Assembly (NCBI GenBank): GCA_001295865.1
Contig: LJHW01000007.1
Span: 1-60,501, forward strand
Reading direction: 5' to 3'
From: a beta proteobacterium AAP65
GTDB taxonomy: Bacteria; Pseudomonadota; Gammaproteobacteria; Burkholderiales; Burkholderiaceae_C
Length of the DNA: 60,501 bases
The notes under the pieces are model-generated. The model was not told the origin of the DNA and did no database searches. It saw only the letters and a program-made list of their open reading frames with translations. How positions within the stretch are numbered: position 1 is the stretch's first letter; every line of letters begins with the position of its first letter. A program made the translations under genes and the position numbers. This document shows, piece after piece, positions 39,163-47,583 of the stretch.

Positions 39163-41148
39163 ATGACACCCGACGCCCCCGACGACGACCGCACCGTCAT
39201 CCGGCCGCCCGGCGCCACGCCGCCCACGGGCTTCCAGCCCACGCAATGGTCGGCCGCCAACGCCGGCGCGGGTGCTGCCTCCCCGCCGCCAGACGCCACG
39301 CAACTGGTGGCGCCGCCGCCGGCCGATGGCGGGCACCTGCCGGTGGGCACGATGCTGGCCGAGTTCCGCCTCACCGAACTGATAGGCGAGGGCGGTTTCG
39401 GCGTCGTCTACAAGGCCTTCGACACCTCGCTGGAACGCGAAGTGGCGCTGAAGGAGTACATGCCTTCCTCGCTGGCGCAGCGCATCGGCGGTGGCACGCA
39501 GGTGCAGGTCAAGAGCGAGCGTTACCGCGAGACCTTCGAAGCCGGCCGCGAGAGCTTCGTGAAAGAAGCGAAGATGCTCGCCAGCTTCGACCACCCGTCG
39601 CTGGTGAAGGTCTACCGCTTCTGGGAGGCCAACGGCACCGCCTACATGGTGATGCCGCTGCTCAAGGGCACCACGCTGAAAGACGTGCTGCGCGACATGA
39701 AGCGCGGCGGTCAGCCCGTTGACGAACCCTGGCTGCGCGGTGTGCTGGGCCAGATCACCGAGGCGCTGCTGGTCATCCACGCCGAGCAGGTCTACCACCG
39801 CGACATCGCGCCGGACAACGTGATGTTCCTGCCCGAGAAGGGCCGCTGGCTGCTGCTCGATTTCGGCGCGGCGCGGCGTGTCATCAGCGAGCAGACGCAG
39901 GCGCTGACGGTGATTCTCAAGCCTGGCTACGCGCCCGTGGAGCAGTATGCCGAGATCCCGGGCATGAAGCAGGGCCCGTGGACCGATGTCTACGCGCTGG
40001 CGGCGGTGCTGTACTTCGCCATCGTCGGCCGCACGCCGCCGCCCAGCGTGGGCCGCATCCTCAACGACACCTACCAGCCGCTGGTCGAAAGCGCCGCCGG
40101 CCGCTTCAGCGAACGTTTCCTCGGCGCCATCGACCGCGCGCTGGCCGTGCGCCCCGAACACCGCACCCAGAGCATCGGTGAACTGCGGCAGGACATCGGC
40201 CTGGGCGACATGGCGCCTGTGGAGCAGAACTACGCCACGCAGCCGCTGCCGCCCGGCACCGAGATGCCGGCGCGCTACCCGGCCGAGGCCACGCAGGCCT
40301 ATGCGCCCACCGCACGCGGTGCGGCCCCGGCCCCAGCGCAGACGCTGATGCCGGCGGTCGGTGGCCGTAGCAGCCCGGTTGCTCCGCCGCCTGCCGCAGC
40401 GTCGGCAGCCCAGCCCCAGCCCGCCAAGGGCAAGGGCGCTCTCGTCGGCACAGGCCTGGGCGCGCTGGTGGCGGTGGCCGTCGGGCTCTATTTCGTGCTG
40501 GCCCCCAAGCCCCGCCCCGCGCCGGCCGAGCAGGCGACGGCGCCCGCCCCGGCCCCTGCCGAGGTGGCAGCGGCGTCAGCGCCTGTCTTGGTGGCGCCGC
40601 CTGCCGCCGCGCCGGCGCAGCCCGCCAGCTTCGAGCCCTCGGCCGAGTTCGACCGTGTCGTGAAGGCCCAGACCGCTGGTTTCGGTGTACGCCTCCTCAC
40701 CAACAAGACCAGCTACCGCATCGGCCGCGACGACCTCACCATGACGGTGCAGGCCGAGCGCGATGGCTACCTGTACCTCTTCGTCTACGGCGCAGACAAG
40801 TCGCTGCTGCAACTGGTGCCGAGCTTCACCTCGGGGTCGGTGACGGTGAAAAAGGGCCAGATCCTGAAGCTGCCGCTGCCGGGAGAAACGGCGTGGGAAA
40901 CCAGCGGCCCGCCCGGTCCGACCGATCTGCTCGTGATGGTGTCGCCGCGCCAGCGCGACCACAGCGCGCTCAAGCCCAAGAAAGACGGTTCGATCCGTGT
41001 CTTCCCCACGGGCGCCGAGGCCACCGCGCTCGCCGCCAGTTTCGACGGCAGTGGCCCGGTGATGGCCGGCAAGCCGCTGTGCACCCCCAACCAGCCCTGC
41101 GAAGACGAGTTCGGCGCGGCGCTGGTGCGCGTCGAGATCGTGCCCTGA
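39163..41148 (+). CDS. ppkA: T6SS Ser/Thr protein kinase PpkA
   Basis: Kinase of the threonine phosphorylation pathway that activates T6SS through TagH. The 661-residue protein has an acidic N-terminus with DDRTVIRP (possible autophosphorylation site), a kinase domain (about 65-345; GEGGFGVVY, Lys97 in VALKEYMP, HRD at 212-214, DFG at 233-235), a long Ala/Pro linker, a single membrane segment (about 425-447) and a C-terminal extracytoplasmic domain (about 515-661; SYRIGRDDLTMTVQAERDGYLYLF, DUF4384-like). The catalytic loop reads HRDIAPDN, with Ala where most kinases have Lys; this variant is seen in several bacterial kinases and does not remove the catalytic Asp. ATG 39163 is the first start after tagF. 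Its TGA overlaps the apparent CTG start of greB. Confidence 0.94.
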   Translation: MTPDAPDDDRTVIRPPGATPPTGFQPTQWSAANAGAGAASPPPDATQLVAPPPADGGHLPVGTMLAEFRLTELIGEGGFGVVYKAFDTSLEREVALKEYMPSSLAQRIGGGTQVQVKSERYRETFEAGRESFVKEAKMLASFDHPSLVKVYRFWEANGTAYMVMPLLKGTTLKDVLRDMKRGGQPVDEPWLRGVLGQITEALLVIHAEQVYHRDIAPDNVMFLPEKGRWLLLDFGAARRVISEQTQALTVILKPGYAPVEQYAEIPGMKQGPWTDVYALAAVLYFAIVGRTPPPSVGRILNDTYQPLVESAAGRFSERFLGAIDRALAVRPEHRTQSIGELRQDIGLGDMAPVEQNYATQPLPPGTEMPARYPAEATQAYAPTARGAAPAPAQTLMPAVGGRSSPVAPPPAAASAAQPQPAKGKGALVGTGLGALVAVAVGLYFVLAPKPRPAPAEQATAPAPAPAEVAAASAPVLVAPPAAAPAQPASFEPSAEFDRVVKAQTAGFGVRLLTNKTSYRIGRDDLTMTVQAERDGYLYLFVYGADKSLLQLVPSFTSGSVTVKKGQILKLPLPGETAWETSGPPGPTDLLVMVSPRQRDHSALKPKKDGSIRVFPTGAEATALAASFDGSGPVMAGKPLCTPNQPCEDEFGAALVRVEIVP

Positions 41149-41699
41149 ACAAGGCCTTCGTCAAGGAGTCCGACGGGGACGACGATGAAGACGGTCCGGG
41201 CCTGCCGCCGCTGCCGGCGGGCGTGCGCAACTACATCACCCCGGCGGGCTACCAGCGCCTGCGGGCCGAGTTGATGACGCTGCTGGATGCCGAGCGGCCC
41301 AAGATCGTCGAGATCGTGTCCTGGGCCGCCAAGAACGGCGATCGCAGCGAAAACGGCGACTACCTCTACGGCAAGAAGCGGCTGCGCGAGATCGACCGCC
41401 GCATCCGGTTTCTCACCAAGCGGCTGGACATCGCCGAGGTGGCCGACCCCTCGGCGCACCATGGCAGCGACCAGATCTTCTTCGGCGCCACCGTCACCTA
41501 CGCCACCGCCACGGGCGAAGAGCGCACCATCACCATCAAAGGCATTGACGAGGCCGAGAGCCTGCAGGGCGAGGTGAGCTGGATCGCACCCATCGCCCGT
41601 GCGCTGCTGAAGGCGCGCGAGGGCGACGAGGTGGCTCTCGTCACGCCGGGTGGCGTGGAGAAGATCGAAGTCTTGGCGGTGCGCTACCCGGCACCCTGA
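41145..41699 (+). CDS. greB: Transcription elongation factor GreB, apparent CTG start
   Basis: Rescues backtracked RNA polymerase by stimulating transcript cleavage. The 184-residue product has the GreA/GreB coiled coil (about 26-95, with KNGDRSENGDYLYGKKRLREIDRRI in which the acidic tip residues are present) and the C-terminal FKBP-like domain ending with EILAVRYPAP-type EVLAVRYPAP. Burkholderiales GreB normally begins MNKAF; here NKAFVKESDG is preceded in frame by CTG at 41145 and by no ATG, GTG or TTG, so CTG is the probable initiator, overlapping the ppkA stop (CTGA). The next possible in-frame start, a GTG near 41222, would cut off the conserved N-terminus. It converges with spoT, with 16 bases between. 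Confidence 0.9.
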   Translation: MNKAFVKESDGDDDEDGPGLPPLPAGVRNYITPAGYQRLRAELMTLLDAERPKIVEIVSWAAKNGDRSENGDYLYGKKRLREIDRRIRFLTKRLDIAEVADPSAHHGSDQIFFGATVTYATATGEERTITIKGIDEAESLQGEVSWIAPIARALLKAREGDEVALVTPGGVEKIEVLAVRYPAP

Positions 41700-41715
41700 G
41701 GCGCCGCGCGCCGGC

Positions 41716-44031
41716 TCAGTGCAGCCGCGTGCGCGAGACCTTCAGCACCACTGGCGAACGCCGCATCGTGCGCAGCACCTCGGCCAGGTGCACACGGTCG
41801 CGCACGCTGATGAGCAGGCGCAGTTCCGTGGTTTCCTGGGCCGGGTGGCCTGCACGAGCGGCGCTGCCGCTGCCGGAGTCCATGTCGAGGTGGGTGATGT
41901 CGGCTTCGGCGCTGCTCACGGCCGAGGCTACCTGGGCCAGCACGCCCTTGCCGTTTTGCACCAGTACGTGCAGCTGGGTCTCGAAGGCGCGCGTCATTTC
42001 CTCGGCCCAGTCCACGCGCATCCAGCGCTCGCTGTCGCGTTCGAGCAGGCGCTTGGCGGTGGGGCAGTCGGCGGTGTGCACCATCAGGCCTTCGCCGCGG
42101 CCGAGGTAGCCGACGATGTGGTCGCCGGGGATGGGGCGGCAACAGCTGGCGAACTGGATGGACGCGCCCTCGCTGCCGTCCACCAGCACCTCGCCTTGCG
42201 TGAAGGCGTTGTCGTCCTGGCCGTAGCGGCCCAGGGTCAGCGTCACGGCGTCGGGCTTGATGCCGCGCTCGCCCATCATCTGCGCCAGGCGCTTGGCCAC
42301 GATGATGGCGATCTTGCGGCCCAGGCCGATGTCCACCAGCAACTCGCCGCGGTTGCGGTTGCCGCTCCAGCGCGCGAGTTGATGCCACAAGGCCGCGGCG
42401 GTGGTGTCGGTGGGGTCGGCCGAGGGCGGCTGCAGGCCTTCGGCGCGCAGCGCCTGGGCCAGCAGCTTCTCACCGAGCGCGCGCGATTCTTCCGCCTCCA
42501 TGTTCTTGAGGTGGTGGCGGATCTTGCTGCGGGCCCGCCCCGTGCGCACCATGCTCAGCCAGGCCGGGTTGGGCTTGGCGCCGGGTGCGGTGATGATCTC
42601 CACCACATCGCCACTCTTGAGCTCGGTGCGCAAAGCCACGGGCTCGCCGTTGACCCTGGCGGCCACGGTGTGCTGGCCCACGTCGCTGTGGATGGCGTAG
42701 GCGAAATCCACCGGCGTGGCGCCACGCGGCAGCGCCAGGATCTTGCTGCGCGGCGTGAACACGTAGACCGCATCGGGATGCAGGTCGATCTTCACGTGTT
42801 CCAGGAACTCGGCGGCGTCGCGCGTCTCGTTCTGGATGTCGAGCAGGCTCTGCAGCCACATCGCACTGAGCTGCTGCGCATCGGCGGTGGCGTTGCGGCG
42901 GTCGTTGGTCTTGTAGATCCAGTGCGCGGCGATGCCCTTCTCGGCCACCGCATGCATGGCCTCGGTGCGCACCTGGAACTCCACCGCCGTGCCCAACGGG
43001 CTCACCAGCGTGGTGTGCAGGCTCTGGTAGCCGTTGGCCTTGGGGATGGCGATGTAATCCTTGAAGCGCCCCGGCACCGGCTTGAACAGCTGGTGCAGCA
43101 CGCCCAGAGCGATGTAGCACTCGGTGAGCGTGGGCACGACGATGCGGAAGCCGAAGATGTCGTTGACCTGCGCGAAGCCGGCGTGTTTCTCGCGCATCTT
43201 TTCGTAGATGGACGAGACGGTTTTTTCGCGGCCGCTGACCTGCACCTTCATCTTCTGCTGGCCGAAGGCGGTGAGCACCTCTTTTTGCACGCGCTCGACG
43301 ATGTCGCGCCTGTGGCCCCGTGCGCGTTGCACGGCCTTGGACAGCGCGCCGTGCCGCCACGGGTGCAGCATCTCGAAGCACAACTCCTGCAGTTCGCGGT
43401 AGGCCTGGTTCAGGCCCAGGCGGTGGGCGATGGGGGCGTAGATGTCGAGCGTTTCGCGCGCGATGCGCTGTCGCTTGTTGGGCGCCATGGCCCCCATGGT
43501 GCGCATGTTGTGCATGCGGTCGGCCAGTTTGATGAGGATGACGCGCACATCGCGCGCCATCGCCAGCAGCATCTTGCGGAAACTCTCGGCCTGGCTCTCT
43601 TCGCGCGTGTTGAACTGCAGCTTGTCGAGCTTGGTCAGGCCGTCCACGAGGTCGGCCGTGGGCGCGCCGAACTTCTCGATCAGCTCGGTCTTGGTGACAC
43701 CCTGGTCTTCAATGGTGTCGTGCATCAGCGCGGCCATGATGGCCTGCGCATCGAGCTTCCAGTCTGCACAAAGCCCGGCCACCGCGATGGGGTGGGTGAT
43801 GTAGGGCAAGCCACTGGCGCGGTACTGGCCCAGGTGCGCCGCATCGGCAAACTTGTAGGCCTCACGCACCTGCTTGAGTTCGGCCTTGGAGAGGTAGCTC
43901 AGCTTGTCGTTCAGCGCCGCGAAGGAGGTGACCTCCACCGAGGGCTCGGCCGGGCTCTGGGCCATGGGCCCGCGCTGCAGACCTTGCAAGGCTGCAGGCA
44001 GCAGTTCAGCGGCGAGGGAACGCAGGCTCAT
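41716..44031 (-). CDS. spoT: Bifunctional (p)ppGpp synthetase/hydrolase SpoT
   Basis: Makes and degrades the alarmone (p)ppGpp in the stringent response. The 771-residue protein has an intact HD hydrolase domain (His104-Asp105 in ALMHDTIEDQG, and KLADRMHNMRT), a synthetase domain (VNDIFGFRIVV, GYQSLHTTLV), a TGS domain (VYVFTPRSKILALPRGATPVDFAY) and a C-terminal ACT domain. The intact HD motif argues for SpoT rather than RelA. ATG 44031 gives a slightly long N-terminus; ATG 43965 is an alternative. A hairpin separates it from rpoZ upstream, so it may have its own promoter. Confidence 0.95.
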   Translation of the reverse strand: MSLRSLAAELLPAALQGLQRGPMAQSPAEPSVEVTSFAALNDKLSYLSKAELKQVREAYKFADAAHLGQYRASGLPYITHPIAVAGLCADWKLDAQAIMAALMHDTIEDQGVTKTELIEKFGAPTADLVDGLTKLDKLQFNTREESQAESFRKMLLAMARDVRVILIKLADRMHNMRTMGAMAPNKRQRIARETLDIYAPIAHRLGLNQAYRELQELCFEMLHPWRHGALSKAVQRARGHRRDIVERVQKEVLTAFGQQKMKVQVSGREKTVSSIYEKMREKHAGFAQVNDIFGFRIVVPTLTECYIALGVLHQLFKPVPGRFKDYIAIPKANGYQSLHTTLVSPLGTAVEFQVRTEAMHAVAEKGIAAHWIYKTNDRRNATADAQQLSAMWLQSLLDIQNETRDAAEFLEHVKIDLHPDAVYVFTPRSKILALPRGATPVDFAYAIHSDVGQHTVAARVNGEPVALRTELKSGDVVEIITAPGAKPNPAWLSMVRTGRARSKIRHHLKNMEAEESRALGEKLLAQALRAEGLQPPSADPTDTTAAALWHQLARWSGNRNRGELLVDIGLGRKIAIIVAKRLAQMMGERGIKPDAVTLTLGRYGQDDNAFTQGEVLVDGSEGASIQFASCCRPIPGDHIVGYLGRGEGLMVHTADCPTAKRLLERDSERWMRVDWAEEMTRAFETQLHVLVQNGKGVLAQVASAVSSAEADITHLDMDSGSGSAARAGHPAQETTELRLLISVRDRVHLAEVLRTMRRSPVVLKVSRTRLH

Positions 44032-44121
44032 GGCCCGAATTTAGCCTGCTTTGTGCACGCGAGCGGTGCGCCTGGGCAAAGCGCTGCACACCGGTGTGGC
44101 CCTGTGCGCAGGCGCAAACGA

Positions 44122-44151
44122 AAGGGGCCCGGCCGTCAGGCGGGGCCCCTT
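44122..44151 (-). terminator. Probable terminator after rpoZ
   Basis: A perfect 9-bp stem (44122-44130 with 44143-44151, 12-base loop) lies 28 bases downstream of the rpoZ stop on the minus strand and is followed there by TCGTTTGCG, a short T-rich run. It could end or attenuate the gmk-rpoZ transcript before spoT. Confidence 0.5.
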
Positions 44152-44178
44152 GTCGGGACAGGCGGTTTCAGCAGCGCG

Positions 44179-44382
44179 TCAGACCGGCACCTTGCGCAGC
44201 ATTTCCACGCCCACTTCGCCGGCAGCGATCTCGCGCAGCGCGGTCACGCCGGGCTTGTTCTTGGTTTCGATCTTGGGGGCGTGGCCCTGGCTCAGCATGC
44301 GCGCGCGGTAGGTGGCGGCCAGCACGAGCTGGAAGCGGTTCGGGATCTTGACGAGGCAGTCTTCGACGGTGATGCGGGCCAT
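44179..44382 (-). CDS. rpoZ: RNA polymerase omega subunit
   Basis: Small subunit that helps assemble RNA polymerase and forms part of a ppGpp-binding site, fitting its place next to spoT. The 67-residue protein has the whole family pattern: [23 protein letters not shown] in split form ([22 protein letters not shown]), then [10 protein letters not shown] and [15 protein letters not shown] 44382; gmk lies 41 bases upstream. Confidence 0.97.
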   Translation of the reverse strand: MARITVEDCLVKIPNRFQLVLAATYRARMLSQGHAPKIETKNKPGVTALREIAAGEVGVEMLRKVPV

Positions 44383-44423
44383 GGGTGCCTTCGGGGTGTT
44401 TCAGGTGTGAGGCCGGCCTGTTT

Positions 44424-45044
44424 TCAGGCCAAGCCCAGCGCAGCAAAAACCTGCGAGCGGTTGCGCTGCTGCGCGGCGTACTTCAGGCGCTGAGAGTGCA
44501 CGACCGTTTTCAGGTCGAACAGCGCCGTCTCGAACAAGCTGTTGATGATAACAAAGTCGAAGTGCCGGGCCTGGGCCACCTCGGTGCGGGCATTGGCCAT
44601 GCGGGTGGCGATGACCTCGGGGGTGTCCTCACCGCGCCGGTCCAGGCGCTGCATGAGCTCGCCCCAGCTCGGGGGCAGGATGAAGATCAGCACCGCGTGC
44701 GGGAACAGACGCTTGATCTGCAGCGCACCTTGCCAGTCGATCTCCAGCACCACGTCCTGGCCGTCGGCCAGGCGCGCTTCGATGGCCTTGCGGCTGGTGC
44801 CGTAGAGGTTGCCGTGCACCTCGGCGTGTTCAAAAAAGTCGCCATGGGCGACCATGGCGCGGAACTCGGGCTCGGCGATGAAGTGGTACTCGCGCCCGTC
44901 CACCTCCTGACCGCGCGGCTTGCGCGTGGTGTGGCTGACCGAGACGGCCAGGCGCGAATCGAGTTCGAGCAAGGCCTTCACGAGGCTGGATTTGCCGGTG
45001 CCGCTGGGCGCCGCGACGCAGAAGAGGTTGCCTGGGGTTTCCAT
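44424..45044 (-). CDS. gmk: Guanylate kinase
   Basis: Phosphorylates GMP to GDP, essential for GTP and (p)ppGpp supply. The 206-residue protein has the P-loop APSGTGKS at about 12-19, the GMP-binding [25 protein letters not shown] region ([15 protein letters not shown]), [15 protein letters not shown] and [14 protein letters not shown] 45044 gives the usual length; a GTG five codons upstream (45059) is possible. It is followed by rpoZ. The eroded selD lies directly upstream. Confidence 0.96.
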   Translation of the reverse strand: METPGNLFCVAAPSGTGKSSLVKALLELDSRLAVSVSHTTRKPRGQEVDGREYHFIAEPEFRAMVAHGDFFEHAEVHGNLYGTSRKAIEARLADGQDVVLEIDWQGALQIKRLFPHAVLIFILPPSWGELMQRLDRRGEDTPEVIATRMANARTEVAQARHFDFVIINSLFETALFDLKTVVHSQRLKYAAQQRNRSQVFAALGLA

Positions 45045-45090
45045 CCGCGGATTTTCCACCAGCTTCCACCCGGGCCGGTGCGCCTGGGGG

Positions 45091-45650
45091 TCAGGCGCTC
45101 ATGCGCAGCGGCCGGCCTAACGCCGGCGCCACGTGGCCGACCACCGCGGCGGGCTCGAAGCCGTGCGCGCGGAAGGGGGCCGGCACGACATCCTCGGCCG
45201 AGGCCTTGCATGAGACCAAGAGGACGCCGCTGGTCTGCGGGCCGGCCAGCAGGGCCTGGTCTTCGGCCGCAAGACCCGCCGGCAGGCCGACCTCGCCGCC
45301 ATGGGCGGCCCAGTTGCGGCCCGAAGCGCGGGTGACGAAACCGCGGGTGGCCAGCCAGCGCGTGCCCGGGCGTGTTCAGCTTCGTGGGGGTGGCAAGCAT
45401 GTGCGCATCGCCCGCGGCGCTCAGCTGCTCCTGCTTCTGCGCCGCGCTCATCACGCCCACGTCCATCGGCTTGCCCAGCACCAGCGCCAGAATGGGTTTG
45501 CCGCCCCTCGCGTAGACATCGCTGATGGCGTTGGTGGCCGCGTTGCGCCCGAAACCGTGCCCTTCGGGACTCCCGAGCGCAGGCCTGGGGCGATCTTGCA
45601 GCCACAGATGCCGCCGTGCGGCAGCGAGGTGAGGCGGGGTTCGGTCGGGG
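45091..45650 (-). pseudogene. selD: Degraded selD (selenophosphate synthase) remnant
   Basis: Three pieces of a selenide, water dikinase remain in order but in different frames. Piece A (about 45580-45650) reads PRLTSLPHGGICGCKIAPGL, keeping the catalytic Cys and Lys of the H-G-x-x-C-G-C-K motif. Piece B (about 45365-45560) reads RNAATNAISDVYARGGKPILAL, joined directly to LGKPMDVGVMSAA and KLNTPG. Piece C (45091-45362) reads GFVTRASGRNWAAHGG, then LLAGPQTSGVLLVSC and EPAAVVGHVAP, ending at a normal-looking stop. Compared with my recollection of family sequences, about 45 residues are lost between A and B, about 65 inside B, and about 55 between B and C (including the conserved TDVTGFG region), with at least two frameshifts. 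No start codon precedes piece A. The gene is dead; the remainder occupies nearly the whole gmk-yicC gap. Confidence 0.87.
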
Positions 45651-45656
45651 CTGTGG

Positions 45657-46568
45657 TTATTCGACGTTCTGCACCTGTTCGCGCATCTGCTCGATGGCCA
45701 CCTTCATCTCCACCGAGAGGTTGGTGAGTTCCAGCGCCGCGCTCTTGCTGCCCAGGGTATTGGCCTCACGCTGCAGTTCCTGGATGAGGAACTCCAGCCG
45801 CTTGCCGAGTTCGCCACCGGTTTTCAGCAGGCGTTCGATCTCGTCGAGGTGAGAACCCAGGCGGCCGAGTTCTTCCGCCACGTCGATGCGGATGGCAAAA
45901 GCCGCGGCTTCCGCCATGGCCCGTTCATGCAGGCTCTGCGCCGGGATGGCCGCACCGGCCTGCACCGCGGCCAGGGCCTCGTTCCAGCGTTCGAGAAACC
46001 GCGCCTGCTGGCGCTGCACCACCTGCGGCAGCAGCGGCGCGGCCTGGGCGGCCAGCTCGCGCAGCCGCGCCACACGTTCCAGCAGGATGGTGGCCAGACG
46101 TGCACCTTCGCGCGCCCGCGCTTCGCGCAAACCCTGGATGCAGCGGCGGGCGGCGTCGAGCGCTGGCTCGTCGAGCTTGGCCGTGGTGCTGCCGCCCTTG
46201 CACCAGTGCAGCACCTCGTTGACGCTCAGCGGCCGCGCGCTGGGCAGCCAGCCCTGCACGTTGCCCTGGTGGTGAGACAGCCGGTTGAGCTGCTCGCTGG
46301 TGGGCGCGGGCACCGCACTGTCGGTCTCGCGGCTGGTGGCCACGCGCAGCTCGATCTTGCCGCGGCGGAAGGCGCCGGTGAGCAGCTCGCGCAGCGCCGG
46401 CTCCAGGCCGCGCAGCTCGTCGGGCAGGCGCAGGGCTAGGTCGAGGAAGCGGCCGTTGACCGAACGCGCCTCCACCGTCACCGATGCGGTGGAGGCCGGT
46501 GCGGTCTCGCCCGTTTCGCCGCCACTTGCCGCCGCGTTGGCGTAACCCGTCATGCTATAAACAGCCAC
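45657..46568 (-). CDS. yicC: YicC-family endoribonuclease
   Basis: Member of the YicC/YloC family, linked to stationary-phase survival and RNA cleavage. The 303-residue protein has the signature VYSMTGYANA at the start, EARSVNGRFLDLALRLPDELR, the coiled middle part, and the conserved C-terminus ELGKRLEFLIQELQREANTLGSKSA followed by MKVAIEQMREQVQNVE, here given as separate motifs. GTG 46568 is chosen because GAGG lies 8 bases upstream and it yields the usual VAVYSMTG start; ATG 46553 is an alternative. It is divergent from the kinase gene, only 29 bases away. Confidence 0.94.
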   Translation of the reverse strand: MAVYSMTGYANAAASGGETGETAPASTASVTVEARSVNGRFLDLALRLPDELRGLEPALRELLTGAFRRGKIELRVATSRETDSAVPAPTSEQLNRLSHHQGNVQGWLPSARPLSVNEVLHWCKGGSTTAKLDEPALDAARRCIQGLREARAREGARLATILLERVARLRELAAQAAPLLPQVVQRQQARFLERWNEALAAVQAGAAIPAQSLHERAMAEAAAFAIRIDVAEELGRLGSHLDEIERLLKTGGELGKRLEFLIQELQREANTLGSKSAALELTNLSVEMKVAIEQMREQVQNVE

Positions 46569-46597
46569 TCTTTTCGCCTCAAAAGTCACACCCGATT

Positions 46598-47566
46598 ATG
46601 TCCAAGCCCAAACCAGCGCCGTTGCCTTCGGGCACCGTGGTAGGGGGCTACACGATCGTCAAAAAGCTGGCCGCGGGCGGCTTTGGCGTGGTCTACCTCG
46701 CCGAGGGTGACAACAAGCAGCTGGTCGCCATCAAAGAGTACCTGCCGGCCAGCCTGGCCGAGCGCTCTGCCGGTGAGCTGACGCCGCGCGTCAAGCCCGA
46801 CAAGCAGCCCCTGTACCGCCTGGGTCTGAAGAGCTTCTTCGAAGAAGGCCGCAGTCTCGCGCAGATCAGCCACCCCAGCGTGGTCAGCGTGCTGAACTTC
46901 TTCCGCGAGAACGAAACCGTCTACATGGTGATGAACTACCTGCAGGGCGACACCCTGCAGGACTTCATCGTCACCGCGCGCGACCTGAAGCGCGACAAGG
47001 TCTTCCGCGAAAGCACCATCCGCAGTCTCTTCGACGAGATCCTGCGCGGCTTGCGTATCGTGCACCAGCACAAGATGCTGCACCTGGACATCAAGCCGGC
47101 CAACATCTTCGTCACCAACGACAACAAGGCCGTGATGCTCGACTTCGGCGCCGCGCGCGAGGTGCTGAGCAAAGAGGGCAACTTCATCCGGCCGATGTAC
47201 ACACCGGGCTTCGCGGCGCCCGAGATGTACCGCCGCGACGGCACGCTCGGCCCCTGGACCGACATCTACGCCATCGGCGCCTGCATCTACGCCTGCATGC
47301 AGGGCTACCCGCCCAACGACGCGCCGCAGCGCATCGAAAAAGACCGCCTGGCGCTCAGCCTGAGCCGCCTGCGCAATGTGTACTCCGACAACCTCATCGA
47401 GGTGACCGAGTGGTGCATGAGCCTCGATCCGCTGAGCCGGCCGCAGAGCGTGTTCGCACTGCAGAAAGAGCTGGCGCGCGAAACCGAGCGCCGTTACACC
47501 AAGCTGAGTTTCGGTGAACGGCTGAAGCTGCAGATCGAGACCCTGAAAACCGGCCAGAAGGCCTGA
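46598..47566 (+). CDS. Ser/Thr protein kinase (housekeeping-locus paralogue)
   Basis: A soluble 322-residue kinase with the domain spanning nearly the whole chain: AAGGFGVVY (about 25-33), Lys46 in VAIKEYLP, HLDIKPAN at 162-169 and DFGAAR at 182-187. The catalytic loop has HLD instead of HRD, so it is a non-RD kinase with normal Asp and Lys. There is no membrane segment or sensory extension. ATG 46598. The PP2C gene begins 17 bases after its stop, so the two form an antagonistic pair. This pair sits between yicC and rph as in several Burkholderiales and is separate from the T6SS PpkA/phosphatase pair. Substrates are unknown. Confidence 0.92.
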   Translation: MSKPKPAPLPSGTVVGGYTIVKKLAAGGFGVVYLAEGDNKQLVAIKEYLPASLAERSAGELTPRVKPDKQPLYRLGLKSFFEEGRSLAQISHPSVVSVLNFFRENETVYMVMNYLQGDTLQDFIVTARDLKRDKVFRESTIRSLFDEILRGLRIVHQHKMLHLDIKPANIFVTNDNKAVMLDFGAAREVLSKEGNFIRPMYTPGFAAPEMYRRDGTLGPWTDIYAIGACIYACMQGYPPNDAPQRIEKDRLALSLSRLRNVYSDNLIEVTEWCMSLDPLSRPQSVFALQKELARETERRYTKLSFGERLKLQIETLKTGQKA

Positions 47567-47583
47567 GCGCGGAGGCGCGCGAG

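Noticed and set aside
45101..45727. Open frames in the gmk-yicC gap as real small genes
   Set aside because: Their translations make sense only as frameshifted pieces of SelD on the minus strand; none has a start or composition of a normal gene.
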